Notes under the pieces: generated by a model
The model's input: the letters and a program-made list of their open reading frames with translations, nothing else
Databases searched by the model: none
What the model was told of the DNA's origin: nothing
Assembly (NCBI GenBank): GCA_038214135.1
Contig: JBBQSD010000008.1
Coordinates: forward strand, 1 to 64,000
Direction: 5' to 3'
Origin: JANLSE01 sp038214135
GTDB taxonomy: Bacteria; Chloroflexota; Chloroflexia; Chloroflexales; Roseiflexaceae
DNA: 64,000 nt
Made by a program: the position numbers and the translations under genes
In this document: piece after piece, positions 1-8,890 of the stretch
How the letters are laid out: every line of letters begins with the position of its first letter
Numbering within the stretch: the stretch's first letter is position 1

Positions 1-2996
1 AGCAGCTTTTTGAGGAAGCTACCGGTGTAGGAAGCCTCAACCAGCGCGATCTGTTCGGGCGTGCCGAATGCCACGATCTGTCCGCCACCGCGCCCGCCTT
101 CTGGGCCCATGTCGATCACCCAATCGGCGCATTTGATTACATCCAGGTTGTGTTCGATCACAAGCACCGTGTTGCCAGCATCGACGAGGCGCTGAAGCAC
201 CTGTAGCAATCGTTCGACATCGGCAAAGTGTAGCCCGGTGGTTGGCTCATCCAGGATGTAGAGCGTGCGCCCGGTTGAGCGGCGAGCAAGTTCGGTCGCC
301 AGTTTGATGCGCTGGGCTTCGCCGCCAGAGAGGGTTGTGGCGGATTGGCCGAGGTGAATATAGCCAAGCCCAACATCGGTGAGCGTTTGCAGCTTCTCGC
401 GAATGGCCGGAATGCGCTCAAAGAAACCAGTTGCCTCTTCCACCGTCATCTCTAACACATCGGCGATATTCTTGCCACGGTAGCGAATATCCAGGGTTTC
501 GCGGTTATAGCGAGTGCCATTGCAGATCTCGCATGTCACAAACAGATCCGCCAGGAACTGCATCTCGATCTGCATCAGTCCCTCGCCATGGCAGTGTTCG
601 CAGCGCCCACCCTGGACATTGAATGAAAAGCGGCTGGCATCATAGCCACGCGCACGGGCTTCGGGTACTTGTGCGAAGAGTTGGCGGATTGGATCGAATG
701 CTTTGGTATACGTGATTGGGTTTGAACGCGGCGTACGGCCAATTGGGGCCTGGTCGATCGCAATGATCTTGTCGAGATGCTCGATCCCATAGATGGCATC
801 GTGGGTGCCGGGGCGCTCACGACTGCCGTGCAGTGTCTGCGCCAATCGTGCATATAGTGTGTCGTTGATCAGTGTACTCTTGCCCGAACCAGAGATTCCG
901 GTAACGACCGTCAGGGTTCCTAGCGGAATACTCACCTCGATATTCTTCAGATTATGCTCACGCGCCCCACGGATCGTCAGTCGCTTCCCATTACCCGTTC
1001 GCCGCCTGCGTGGAACAGGAATAGAACGCTTTCCGCTCAAAAATTGGCCGGTGATCGAACGTGGCTCGGCTAGAACGCGCTCGATTGGCCCACTGACGAT
1101 CAGTTCGCCGCCATGTTGGCCTGCACCAGGGCCAATATCGATGATCCAATCGGCGGCGCGAATCGTCTCTTCATCGTGTTCGACGATCAGGACGCTGTTG
1201 CCCATATCGCGCAGGCGCTGGATCGTTTTGAGCAGGCGTGCGTGATCACGGGGATGCAACCCGATGCTTGGTTCATCGAGGATATACAGCACACCACTGA
1301 GCCCCGAGCCGATCTGGGTGGCCAGCCGAATACGCTGGGCCTCACCCCCCGAGAGTGTCATCGCCGAACGATCCAGCGTCAGATAATCCAGCCCGACCTC
1401 GCACAGAAAACTGAGGCGAGCGCGGATTTCCTTCAGGATCGGCAGGGCGATCACCCGTTCCTTGTTACTCAGCTGCGATTCAGCCCGATCATTCAAGATC
1501 GAATTGGCGTATGCTGGCTGAGAACTTGGTGCCGCCGCTTGATCAGTTTCGGCCTGTTGCGCTGCTTTGAGCAGGGATTCTGCCCATTCCAATGCGTCCA
1601 CGATCGGCATTGCTGTAATCTGGGCAATTGTGCGTTCCACAATAGTGACTGCCAATATCTCTGGCCGCAGGCGAGCACCACTACATACTGGGCATGTGCG
1701 CGGTGTCATATATTGCTCGATTTGGTTGCGCTCTGCATCATCAGTGGCTTCGCCAAAGCGCCGGCGTAGCGTGGGGATGACGCCTTCAAACGGAGCAAGA
1801 ACAATCTTTTCTTCATTACGAACATGGTAGCTGAGTGGTACAACATCGCCATTCGAGCCATACAGAATGGTTGCCAGCGCCACGGGCGGCAGTTCACGAA
1901 CAGGAGCCTGGAGGGAGATACCAAGGTGTGCAGAAAGAGAGGCCAGTACTTCATCATAGTAGCGCTGCTGGGCGCGGCTTGCTCCACTCCAGGGCACAAT
2001 TGCCCCATCGGCAAGCGTGCGTGCTGGATCTGGCACAACTAGTTCGGGATCAACCTCGCGCACGTTGCCAAGCCCATCACAGGTTGGGCAGGCACCATTC
2101 GGGCTGTTGAATGAGAAATCACGCGGCTCTAGCGCCGTCAGGTTCACTGGCCCATGTTCTGGGCAGGCATATTGTTGTGAGAACGTGAACTGCTGGCCAC
2201 CAACGATCTGGATGAGCAATGTGCCAGCGCCTGCTTTGAGCGCGGTTTCGACAGAATCGGCAACACGGATTCGATCAGGGTGATCGGTGATCGCCAGTTG
2301 CCCGTTATCTGTTGGTGGGTGCCGGATTACCAGGCGATCAACGACTACCTCAATCGTATGCGGGCGATATTTATCGAGTTTGATCTCATCATCGAGATCA
2401 TAGACATCGCCATCGACACGAACGCGAACAAATCCAGCTTTGCGGGCTTCATCGAGCAATTTCTGATGCTCGCCCTTGCGCTCGCGAGCAATTGGTGCAA
2501 GCAACAGAATACGCGAACCATCGGGGAGATTGAGAACGGCATCGATCATCTGCTGGGTGCTCTGGCGCACAAGCGGGCGGCCACACTGCGGGCAATGTGG
2601 GCGACCAATACGGGCAAACAACAGCCGCAGGTAATCGTAGATCTCGGTGATTGTGCCAACCGTTGAGCGCGGGTTGCGGCTAACGCCCTTCTGATCGATG
2701 GCAATCGCTGGCGAAAGCCCCTCGATGGCATCAACATCGGGTTTATCGAGCTGGCCAAGAAACTGGCGGGCATAGATCGAGAGCGATTCGACATAACGAC
2801 GCTGGCCCTCTGCGAAAATCGTATCGAAGGCAAGTGTCGATTTGCCCGAACCAGAGAGGCCAGTAATCACCACGAGCTTATCGCGTGGGATGGCAACATC
2901 GATATTTTTGAGGTTATGTTGGCGTGCCCCACGTACAATGATCTGGCCGTCCCGCATGGCTGCCTGTGCCTTCCCCAATAGCGATTGAAACTTCAT
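1..2996 (-). CDS. uvrA: UvrABC system protein A (3' end outside window)
   Basis: Damage-recognition ATPase of nucleotide excision repair, which loads UvrB onto lesions in the cytoplasm. The reading frame is open from the ATG at 2996 to the window edge, 998 codons, and only a short C-terminal tail is missing. Both ABC modules are present: Walker A GLSGSGKST near residue 45 and GISGSGKST in the second half, two LSGGEAQRI signatures, and Cys pairs typical of the zinc modules (CPTCDGLG, CEICNGTRYN, CEHCHGEG). A Gln/Ala-rich stretch of about 25-30 residues (around QQAETDQAAAPSSQP, nt 1500-1570) sits ahead of the first signature motif and makes the protein longer than the usual 940-970 residues. 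It is transcribed divergently from the ssb-linked operon. Identity is certain; the role of the insertion is unknown. Confidence 0.97.
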   Translation of the reverse strand, partial: MKFQSLLGKAQAAMRDGQIIVRGARQHNLKNIDVAIPRDKLVVITGLSGSGKSTLAFDTIFAEGQRRYVESLSIYARQFLGQLDKPDVDAIEGLSPAIAIDQKGVSRNPRSTVGTITEIYDYLRLLFARIGRPHCPQCGRPLVRQSTQQMIDAVLNLPDGSRILLLAPIARERKGEHQKLLDEARKAGFVRVRVDGDVYDLDDEIKLDKYRPHTIEVVVDRLVIRHPPTDNGQLAITDHPDRIRVADSVETALKAGAGTLLIQIVGGQQFTFSQQYACPEHGPVNLTALEPRDFSFNSPNGACPTCDGLGNVREVDPELVVPDPARTLADGAIVPWSGASRAQQRYYDEVLASLSAHLGISLQAPVRELPPVALATILYGSNGDVVPLSYHVRNEEKIVLAPFEGVIPTLRRRFGEATDDAERNQIEQYMTPRTCPVCSGARLRPEILAVTIVERTIAQITAMPIVDALEWAESLLKAAQQAETDQAAAPSSQPAYANSILNDRAESQLSNKERVIALPILKEIRARLSFLCEVGLDYLTLDRSAMTLSGGEAQRIRLATQIGSGLSGVLYILDEPSIGLHPRDHARLLKTIQRLRDMGNSVLIVEHDEETIRAADWIIDIGPGAGQHGGELIVSGPIERVLAEPRSITGQFLSGKRSIPVPRRRRTGNGKRLTIRGAREHNLKNIEVSIPLGTLTVVTGISGSGKSTLINDTLYARLAQTLHGSRERPGTHDAIYGIEHLDKIIAIDQAPIGRTPRSNPITYTKAFDPIRQLFAQVPEARARGYDASRFSFNVQGGRCEHCHGEGLMQIEMQFLADLFVTCEICNGTRYNRETLDIRYRGKNIADVLEMTVEEATGFFERIPAIREKLQTLTDVGLGYIHLGQSATTLSGGEAQRIKLATELARRSTGRTLYILDEPTTGLHFADVERLLQVLQRLVDAGNTVLVIEHNLDVIKCADWVIDMGPEGGRGGGQIVAFGTPEQIALVEASYTGSFLKKL

Positions 2997-3030
2997 GCTA
3001 ACATAGCATATTGGGCACCGCAACTACTGC

Positions 3031-3059
3031 TTGCAAAATAGAAACAGGTGTGCTATAAT
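3031..3059 (+). promoter_or_regulatory. Sigma-70-type promoter for the small gene upstream of ssb
   Basis: A -35 box TTGCAA (3031-3036) and a perfect -10 box TATAAT (3054-3059) are separated by 17 bp. This is the best-formed promoter I see in the window. It faces right and predicts a transcript starting near 3066, giving a leader of about 120 nt before the start codon at 3189. Confidence 0.7.
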
Positions 3060-3065
3060 AACTGA

Positions 3066-3188
3066 ACTGCTTCTGCGGTTCCAGGGTTGGGGCGGCCGAG
3101 CGGGCAGGGATGGGACGATACCGAGAGTAAGCACGAGTATGTAACCCGGCACGCGCTGCCAGCCCACGCGGGCCGGAAGGAGACAGTC
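3066..3188 (+). promoter_or_regulatory. Long GC-rich 5' leader
   Basis: This 120-nt stretch lies between the predicted transcription start and the ATG at 3189. It is very G-rich, contains possible short stems (for example GCCC-ACGC-GGGC just before the ribosome binding site) and no convincing ORF. I cannot match it to a known riboswitch class. It may only be a structured untranslated leader. Confidence 0.35.
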
Positions 3189-3893
3189 ATGGCATCCCCA
3201 GAGAAACGCACCCCTCAAAACGAACGAAGTGTGACACGGGTCTATCGAGCGGCAGTTCGCCTTGGTGAAGATTTTATCACCCTGGAAGAGAGCGTCACCC
3301 TGCCGATTGATGCAACCGATGATGAGGTTGCACAGGCGGTTGATCTTGGATGGCGGATCTATCGCGCCCAGCGAGCAGCCGTCGAGGCGCAGGTTGCCAG
3401 TGTTCGTGAAACTGCAACAGTCACGGCAACGAGCTACACGGTGAAAGATCCGGATGCGCCAGCCAGCGACAAGCAGCGTAACTATATTGCGGCGCTCCAG
3501 GAGGATCTGATCTGGACGAGCGAGCAGCTAGCAGGCTACGCCCACGAACAGCAGATCGATCTGGTGACGCTGACGAAGGGCCAGGCGAGTGGTTTCATTG
3601 ATGGCTTGAAGAAACTGGCCGAGGAGCGCAGCGAGTACGAACGCACAAAGGTAGAAGCAACTCCTGTTGCTGTTCAGTCCCCGACTGTCATTCATGCACC
3701 AGCGCAACGTGCTGCACGTGCCAATGATAGTGGCCCTGCTGCGGATAAGCAAATTCAGGCATTGGAGCGTCTGGCGTTGCAGAAGGGACTTGAACTCGAT
3801 GCAGAGACGCGCCGCCGCTATGGATCTGCTGCCCATGGATTGACATTTGGCCAAGCGGGCGAGCTTTTGTCGGAATGGCAGCGCCGCCCGTAA
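3189..3893 (+). CDS. Ssb-linked protein with a duplicated KQ-type helical domain
   Basis: 234-residue soluble protein of unassigned function. I chose ATG 3189 because GAAGGAG lies 6-8 nt upstream; the frame extends further upstream but without a ribosome site. Residues 1-75 form a conserved-looking N-domain (RVYRAAVRLGEDF...). Two related segments follow: one beginning ASDKQRNYIAALQEDL (about 95-150) and one beginning AADKQIQALERLALQKG (about 182-230). Each has the pattern A-x-DKQ-x3-hydrophobic-x3-L, then a helix ending in a T-x-GQA-x-hydrophobic motif. This resembles the DUF3072-like/'ATxKQ' domain often found beside phage and bacterial ssDNA-binding proteins. The ssb gene follows after 88 bp on the same strand, so I infer a role in ssDNA handling. 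That is a guess from context and motif; no catalytic residues are evident. Confidence 0.8.
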   Translation: MASPEKRTPQNERSVTRVYRAAVRLGEDFITLEESVTLPIDATDDEVAQAVDLGWRIYRAQRAAVEAQVASVRETATVTATSYTVKDPDAPASDKQRNYIAALQEDLIWTSEQLAGYAHEQQIDLVTLTKGQASGFIDGLKKLAEERSEYERTKVEATPVAVQSPTVIHAPAQRAARANDSGPAADKQIQALERLALQKGLELDAETRRRYGSAAHGLTFGQAGELLSEWQRRP

Positions 3894-3981
3894 CCTTTCT
3901 TTAATAAGTACGGTATATCATCTGAAGCCAGAGCCGTGGCTGGCCCGAACAACATTCTATCGCTTCTAAAGGAGCACTATC

Positions 3982-4386
3982 ATGCAAGTTCGTGGCACAG
4001 TAAATCAAGTGGAGCTTATCGGCTGGTTGGGGGATGCACCGGAGCAGCGCATTTTTTCGTCGGGAGCGAAGGTATGCAGCTTCAGTCTCGCAACAAAACG
4101 TTGGGGTTCGCGCAGTGAGGAGAATGATCGCCAGATTGAGACTGATTGGACAACAGTTGAAGCCTGGGAGAAGCTATCCGATCTGTGCAGTACCTCGCTC
4201 CACAAAGGCAGCCGGGTTCGTGTGAGCGGAAGCCTACACACACGTTCCTGGGAGGATCGTGATTCTGGCCAGCGGCGCTACCGAACCGTAGTGCGGGCCA
4301 ATGCAGTACTATTCCTCGATACCCGCCCCGAGGATGAGGTCGAGATGATCGAGGCAGTCGAAGAAGCAGAGGACGTGCTAAACTAA
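3982..4386 (+). CDS. ssb: Single-stranded DNA-binding protein
   Basis: OB-fold protein that coats single-stranded DNA during replication and repair. It has 134 residues, and the N-terminal domain shows the family pattern (NQVELIGWLGDAPEQR, then a KVCSFSLAT strand, TDWTTVEAW and GSRVRVSGSL). AAAGGAG lies 8 nt before ATG 3982. It is shorter than typical bacterial SSB (160-180). The C-terminus is acidic (DEVEMIEAVEEAEDVLN) but lacks the usual DDDIPF-like tip, so partner docking may differ, or a second canonical ssb may exist elsewhere in the genome. Cotranscription with the upstream 3189-3893 gene is likely, and a strong terminator follows. Confidence 0.93.
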   Translation: MQVRGTVNQVELIGWLGDAPEQRIFSSGAKVCSFSLATKRWGSRSEENDRQIETDWTTVEAWEKLSDLCSTSLHKGSRVRVSGSLHTRSWEDRDSGQRRYRTVVRANAVLFLDTRPEDEVEMIEAVEEAEDVLN

Positions 4387-4415
4387 TTCTGTTTCGGGAT
4401 TGCTGAGATACACAG

Positions 4416-4456
4416 ATGCCGTGGTGTGAGCTTGCTTACACCACGGCATTTTATTA
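4416..4456 (+). terminator. Rho-independent terminator after ssb
   Basis: Perfect 12-bp stem ATGCCGTGGTGT (4416-4427) / ACACCACGGCAT (4438-4449), 10-nt loop, followed by a T-rich tail TTTATTATT. It separates the ssb operon from tyrS. Confidence 0.85.
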
Positions 4457-4542
4457 TTGTTCTACACCTGTAGCCCGTTGACGATTAGGGCTATTGCTGC
4501 TATTCTCACGCTCTATTGTTCGCTTGGCTGTATGAGTTGGAT

Positions 4543-5820
4543 ATGACTACTATTCTTGATGAATTGCGTTGGCGTGGGCTGCTCTATGATCAGAGTGAGG
4601 GCATTGCGGATCTGCTGATGCGTGAGCATGTGACGCTGTATAATGGTTTTGACCCGACTGCCGATAGCCTGCATGTTGGCCATATGGTGCCATTATTGGC
4701 TCTGGCTCGCTTCCAACGGTTTGGCCATACCCCGATTGCATTGGCCGGCGGCGGAACCGGAATGATTGGCGATCCGAGTGGTAAATCGGCGGAACGCCAG
4801 TTGCTGACCAAGACGCAGGTTGATGCCAATGTTGAGGCGATTAAGCAGCAACTAGCCAAGTTTCTGGATTTTGATGCGAAATCGAATCCGGCAAAATTGG
4901 TGAATAATGCCGATTGGCTGGCTCCGTTTACGCTGATGGATTTCCTGCGCGATGTTGGCAAACATCTGACGGTCAACTACATGATGGCCAAGGACTCAGT
5001 CAAGACACGGCTTGCCAGTGAGACGGGCATTTCGTTCACTGAGTTTAGCTACATGCTGCTGCAGGCCTATGATTTCGCGCATCTTTCCGAACAATATGGC
5101 TGCCGCCTGCAGACGGGCGGGAGCGATCAATGGGGTAATATTATTGCTGGGGTGGAACTGATTCGGCGTAGCCAATCTCAAAAAGCCTATGGGTTGGTCT
5201 ACCCACTGATTACAAAATCGGATGGAAGTAAATTCGGTAAAACAGAGGGTGGCGCGATCTGGCTTGATCCGCAGCGAACTTCACCATACAAATTCTACCA
5301 GTTCTGGTATAACACCGATGATAGCGATGTTGTGCGCTATCTGAAGTTCTTTACCTGGCTGAACGAAGCAGAGGTGGAGGAGCTCGCACAGAGTACAATC
5401 GAACATCCTGAACAGCGGGCCGCTCAGCTTCGCTTGGCGCGTGAGGTGACGGCCATGGTGCATGGTGCTTCACCATTAGCACGAGCCGAGGAGGCATCGC
5501 GGGCATTGTTCGGCGGTAGCCTGGATGGCCTGAGCGCTGGTGATGTGCAGGATATCTTTGATGAGGTTCCGGCGAGTACACTACCACGCCAGGAATTTAC
5601 TGGCGATGGCCTGGCGCTCGTCGATCTGCTGGCACGTAGTGGTGCCGTGAGCTCAAGGGGCGAGGCCCGGCGGCTGCTTGAGGGTGGCGGTGTCTATATC
5701 AACAATGTGCAGGCCGCCGATACCAATCGCCGGGTTGGCCTGAGTGATAGCATTGAGGGGCGGTTCATTGTGCTGCGGAAGGGGCGTCGCAATTACTATC
5801 TCGTCAAACTAGAGGGCTGA
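4543..5820 (+). CDS. tyrS: Tyrosyl-tRNA synthetase
   Basis: Class I aminoacyl-tRNA synthetase that charges tRNA-Tyr. It has 425 residues from ATG 4543; an in-frame ATG at 4516 would add nine residues (MFAWLYELD) unlike the family start. The class I signature HVGH (HIGH equivalent) is near residue 46, the KFGKT loop (KMSKS equivalent) near 234, and the tyrosine pocket QTGGSDQWGNI near 190. A C-terminal S4 RNA-binding domain occupies about 358-425 (LVDLLARSGAVSSRGEARRL). Length and order match the bacterial TyrRS of the KFGKT subgroup. I looked for a T-box leader in the 90 bp upstream and found none. A terminator follows. Confidence 0.97.
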   Translation: MTTILDELRWRGLLYDQSEGIADLLMREHVTLYNGFDPTADSLHVGHMVPLLALARFQRFGHTPIALAGGGTGMIGDPSGKSAERQLLTKTQVDANVEAIKQQLAKFLDFDAKSNPAKLVNNADWLAPFTLMDFLRDVGKHLTVNYMMAKDSVKTRLASETGISFTEFSYMLLQAYDFAHLSEQYGCRLQTGGSDQWGNIIAGVELIRRSQSQKAYGLVYPLITKSDGSKFGKTEGGAIWLDPQRTSPYKFYQFWYNTDDSDVVRYLKFFTWLNEAEVEELAQSTIEHPEQRAAQLRLAREVTAMVHGASPLARAEEASRALFGGSLDGLSAGDVQDIFDEVPASTLPRQEFTGDGLALVDLLARSGAVSSRGEARRLLEGGGVYINNVQAADTNRRVGLSDSIEGRFIVLRKGRRNYYLVKLEG

Positions 5821-5857
5821 TGAGCCGTGAGGTAAATCATACAACTCTTCTCATACA

Positions 5858-5895
5858 GCGCAATGGCCGAGAAAATCGGCCATTGCGCTTATTAT
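5858..5895 (+). terminator. Rho-independent terminator after tyrS
   Basis: Perfect 13-bp stem GCGCAATGGCCGA (5858-5870) / TCGGCCATTGCGC (5876-5888), GAAAA loop, tail TTATTATT. Confidence 0.85.
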
Positions 5896-5925
5896 TGTAT
5901 GTGATAGTGTTTGGTTGGAACGCGG

Positions 5926-5931
5926 TATAAT
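5926..5931 (+). promoter_or_regulatory. Candidate -10 box for ppc
   Basis: Perfect TATAAT hexamer 29 bp upstream of the ppc start. The sequence 17 bp upstream (GATAGT) is a poor -35 box, so an activator or an extended element may be needed, or the match may be chance. Confidence 0.4.
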
Positions 5932-5959
5932 GGGATCATCAGCGATGCTATTGTGAACA

Positions 5960-8800
5960 ATGGTGTTCGTCTCCATTCCGCTTCTGGAGCAGACTGTGAC
6001 ATTGTCTCAGAAGGATCTCGAGCGCCAGCGTCTATCGAGCACGATACACTTTCTTGGCGATCAACTGGGTGAGGTGATCCGTACTCAGGCTGGCCAAGAT
6101 GTGTTGAGCCTTGAAGAGCGGGTGCGCATGCTGGCCAAGCAATTGCGTGCTGATGGTTGGCCCACGGATACCTCCGATGAGCTAGAGTGCATTATTGCAG
6201 GGCTCAGCACCGCCGATGCACTGCAGATGATCAAGGCGTTCAGCATCTATTTTTCCCTTGTTAATCTTGCCGAACAACTCCAACGGGTTTGGGTGTTGCG
6301 AGATCGTGCGCGCATTCAGGGCGATGAGCCACGTTCCGAATCGATTGCGGCAGCAATTATCGGGCTTCGCCATGCGGGAATTGCTGCGGAGGGTTTGGAA
6401 CACTGGCTTGAACGAGCCAGGATCAATCTTGTCTTTACTGCCCACCCAACCGAAGCGCGCCGTCGAACGATGTTGGACAAGTTGCGGCGGATTGCCGATG
6501 CAGTTGAGCAACGCCAGGGGGCAGAGCAGGCAGGCCATGCTGATCCTCGTGCTGAGCAAGAGATTGTCGCTGAAATCACCAGCCTGTGGCAGAGTGACGA
6601 AATTCGGCGGGTGCGCCTGCATGTTCTCGATGAGGTGAAAAACGGCCTCTACTATTTCGAAAGCGGCATCTTCGATCTGATTCCGCAGTTGTATCGTGAG
6701 CTTGAACAGGCACTCGCCAAAACATACCCGGAACAAATCTGGAAGGTGCCACCACTCCTGCGCTTTGGCTCGTGGATGGGCGGTGATCGTGATGGCAACC
6801 CGAATGTCACCCCGGCTGTGACGCTTGAGACCATACGAATGATGCGCATGACGGCGCTTAGGCGGCATTGTACAGCCATCGAACAGCTCAGCCATCGATT
6901 GAGCCAATCGACACGCCAGGTTGGGATTAGCGCTGAATTGCGTGAGTCGCTTGCTTCCGATGCCAAGCTCTTTCCGCTGATTGCAATCCTGTTGGAAGAA
7001 CGCAACCCGCACGAGCCATATCGCCAGAAGTGTACCTATATTCGTGAGAAGCTCCTGCGCACTATTGAATATGCCGAAACCCATGTGCCGAACTGGTCCG
7101 ATGTTCATGCGTTTTCGCCCGATGCCACTGCGTATCGGCAGAGTGCGGATCTGCTTGCCGATCTGGCGATTATGCAACGCAGCTTCATGGCCTATGGTGG
7201 CAAGGCAACCGCCGATGGCATGTTGCACGATCTGTATCGGCAGGTGGAAGTGTTTGGGTTCCATATTGCGGTGCTGGATATTCGCCAGCATAGTGAGCGC
7301 CATACGACTGCACTGGCCGAGGTGTTTCTTGCTGCGGGGACGTGCGCCGATTATGTGGCCCTTACTGAGGCCGAACGCGTTGCACTGCTGAGTCGGGAGA
7401 TCGCCAATCCACGACCGTTGATCCCACTGCGGCTGCCCTATTCGAAAGAGACGAATGAGACAATCGAAACCTTTCGGATGGTTTCGGCGATCCTGGAACA
7501 GTATAGCCCTGGAGCAATCACTACCTATATTGTGAGTATGACCAGGCAAGCCAGCGATCTATTGGCACCGCTGTTATTCGCCAAAGAAGCCGGGTTGTAC
7601 GATCAATCTGCTGGTATTAGCCGACTTGATGTTGTACCGCTGTTTGAAACGGGCGATGATCTGGCTGGTTGTGGCCAAGTCATGCACGCACTGCTCGATA
7701 TGCCATTCTATCGTGAGCATCTACGGCTGCGTGGCGATGAGCAAGAAGTGATGATTGGCTATTCCGACAGCAACAAAGATGTTGGCTTTATGTCCGCAAA
7801 CTGGGCCTTGTATAAAGCGCAGAGTGCATTGCGCGATCTTGGCGTAGAGCGTGGCATTCGGCTGCGGATGTTTCATGGGCGTGGCGGTTCGATTGGGCGT
7901 GGTGGTGGCCCAGCCAATCAGGCCATTCTGGCCCAGCCGCCCGGCAGCGTTGATTCACAGATCAAGATTACCGAACAGGGTGAAGTGATTGCGGATCGCT
8001 ATGGATTACCATTATTGGCCCATCGCCATCTCGAACAGGTAACCAATGCTGTATTGCGGGCTGGATTCCTGCCGCATACCGATCCGCCATCGCACTGGTT
8101 GCACGCACTCGAAGATCTTGCCACAATTTCACGGCATCACTATCGTACATTGGTGTATGACACACCGGGATTTGTGGAGTATTTCCGCAGCGCCACACCG
8201 ATCTCCGAAATTAGCCGATTGAATATTGGTAGCCGCCCGGCGAGCCGCAAACGCAGCGACAGAATCGAGGATCTGCGGGCGATTCCATGGGTGTTTAGCT
8301 GGATGCAGAGCCGCCATACGCTGCCTGGATGGTATGGAATCGGTATGGCGCTGGAACAGTTCATAGCTACTTCGCCAGATGGTATACGGCTGCAATTGCT
8401 ACAGAATATGTATCAGCACTGGCCATTCTTTCGCACAATTATCGATAATGCCCAGATGATTCTTGGCAAGGCGGATCTGGATATTGCTCGTCGCTATGCT
8501 GATCTGGTGCCCGACCAACAATTGGCCAAGATGGTATTTGGTGCGGTAGCGGATGAATATGAGCGCGCTACGGATTTGATCTGCCGTGTGGCCGGGGTTG
8601 ACCAACTGCTTGATAACATACCGATCATGCAACGCGCCATCGCACGGCGCAATCCATATATTGATCCACTCAGTTATGTGCAGATTGAGCTGCTGCGCCG
8701 TTTGCGTGCCGATCCAAATCAGCCCAATCATGCAGAACTTGAGGATGCCGTTCTGTTGAGTATTAATGGCCTGGCTGGCGGCCTGCTGAATACTGGGTAA
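5960..8800 (+). CDS. ppc: Phosphoenolpyruvate carboxylase
   Basis: Converts phosphoenolpyruvate plus bicarbonate to oxaloacetate, an anaplerotic cytoplasmic enzyme. The 946 residues match the usual bacterial length. Visible signatures are FTAHPTEARRRT (catalytic His, about residue 156), GSWMGGDRDGNPNVT (about 270), GYSDSNKDVGFMSANW (catalytic Lys loop, about 596), MFHGRGGSIGRGGGP (about 637), and the invariant C-terminal NTG tail. All catalytic residues I could check are present. No ribosome site is obvious before ATG 5960; a later in-frame start would remove only the variable N-terminus. It stands alone between the tyrS terminator and the aminotransferase gene. Confidence 0.97.
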   Translation: MVFVSIPLLEQTVTLSQKDLERQRLSSTIHFLGDQLGEVIRTQAGQDVLSLEERVRMLAKQLRADGWPTDTSDELECIIAGLSTADALQMIKAFSIYFSLVNLAEQLQRVWVLRDRARIQGDEPRSESIAAAIIGLRHAGIAAEGLEHWLERARINLVFTAHPTEARRRTMLDKLRRIADAVEQRQGAEQAGHADPRAEQEIVAEITSLWQSDEIRRVRLHVLDEVKNGLYYFESGIFDLIPQLYRELEQALAKTYPEQIWKVPPLLRFGSWMGGDRDGNPNVTPAVTLETIRMMRMTALRRHCTAIEQLSHRLSQSTRQVGISAELRESLASDAKLFPLIAILLEERNPHEPYRQKCTYIREKLLRTIEYAETHVPNWSDVHAFSPDATAYRQSADLLADLAIMQRSFMAYGGKATADGMLHDLYRQVEVFGFHIAVLDIRQHSERHTTALAEVFLAAGTCADYVALTEAERVALLSREIANPRPLIPLRLPYSKETNETIETFRMVSAILEQYSPGAITTYIVSMTRQASDLLAPLLFAKEAGLYDQSAGISRLDVVPLFETGDDLAGCGQVMHALLDMPFYREHLRLRGDEQEVMIGYSDSNKDVGFMSANWALYKAQSALRDLGVERGIRLRMFHGRGGSIGRGGGPANQAILAQPPGSVDSQIKITEQGEVIADRYGLPLLAHRHLEQVTNAVLRAGFLPHTDPPSHWLHALEDLATISRHHYRTLVYDTPGFVEYFRSATPISEISRLNIGSRPASRKRSDRIEDLRAIPWVFSWMQSRHTLPGWYGIGMALEQFIATSPDGIRLQLLQNMYQHWPFFRTIIDNAQMILGKADLDIARRYADLVPDQQLAKMVFGAVADEYERATDLICRVAGVDQLLDNIPIMQRAIARRNPYIDPLSYVQIELLRRLRADPNQPNHAELEDAVLLSINGLAGGLLNTG

Positions 8801-8890
8801 ATACTCAGTTGATGTATAGGGGCGTATACTATACGCACGTACAAGATTCGCACAGGACGATTTTCATTATTATGTAGCAAGGAGGCTATT

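Noticed and set aside
3024..3218. 64-codon minus-strand frame near the uvrA start
   Set aside because: Overlaps the best promoter and the GC-rich leader, with no ribosome site.
4457..4542. T-box leader before tyrS
   Set aside because: The interval after the ssb terminator is only about 85 bp and lacks the T-box sequence and an antiterminator stem.
6182..7549. 455-codon open frame on the minus strand
   Set aside because: It lies wholly inside ppc, has no ribosome site, and its residues show no recognisable domain. It is an antisense shadow of a codon-biased gene.
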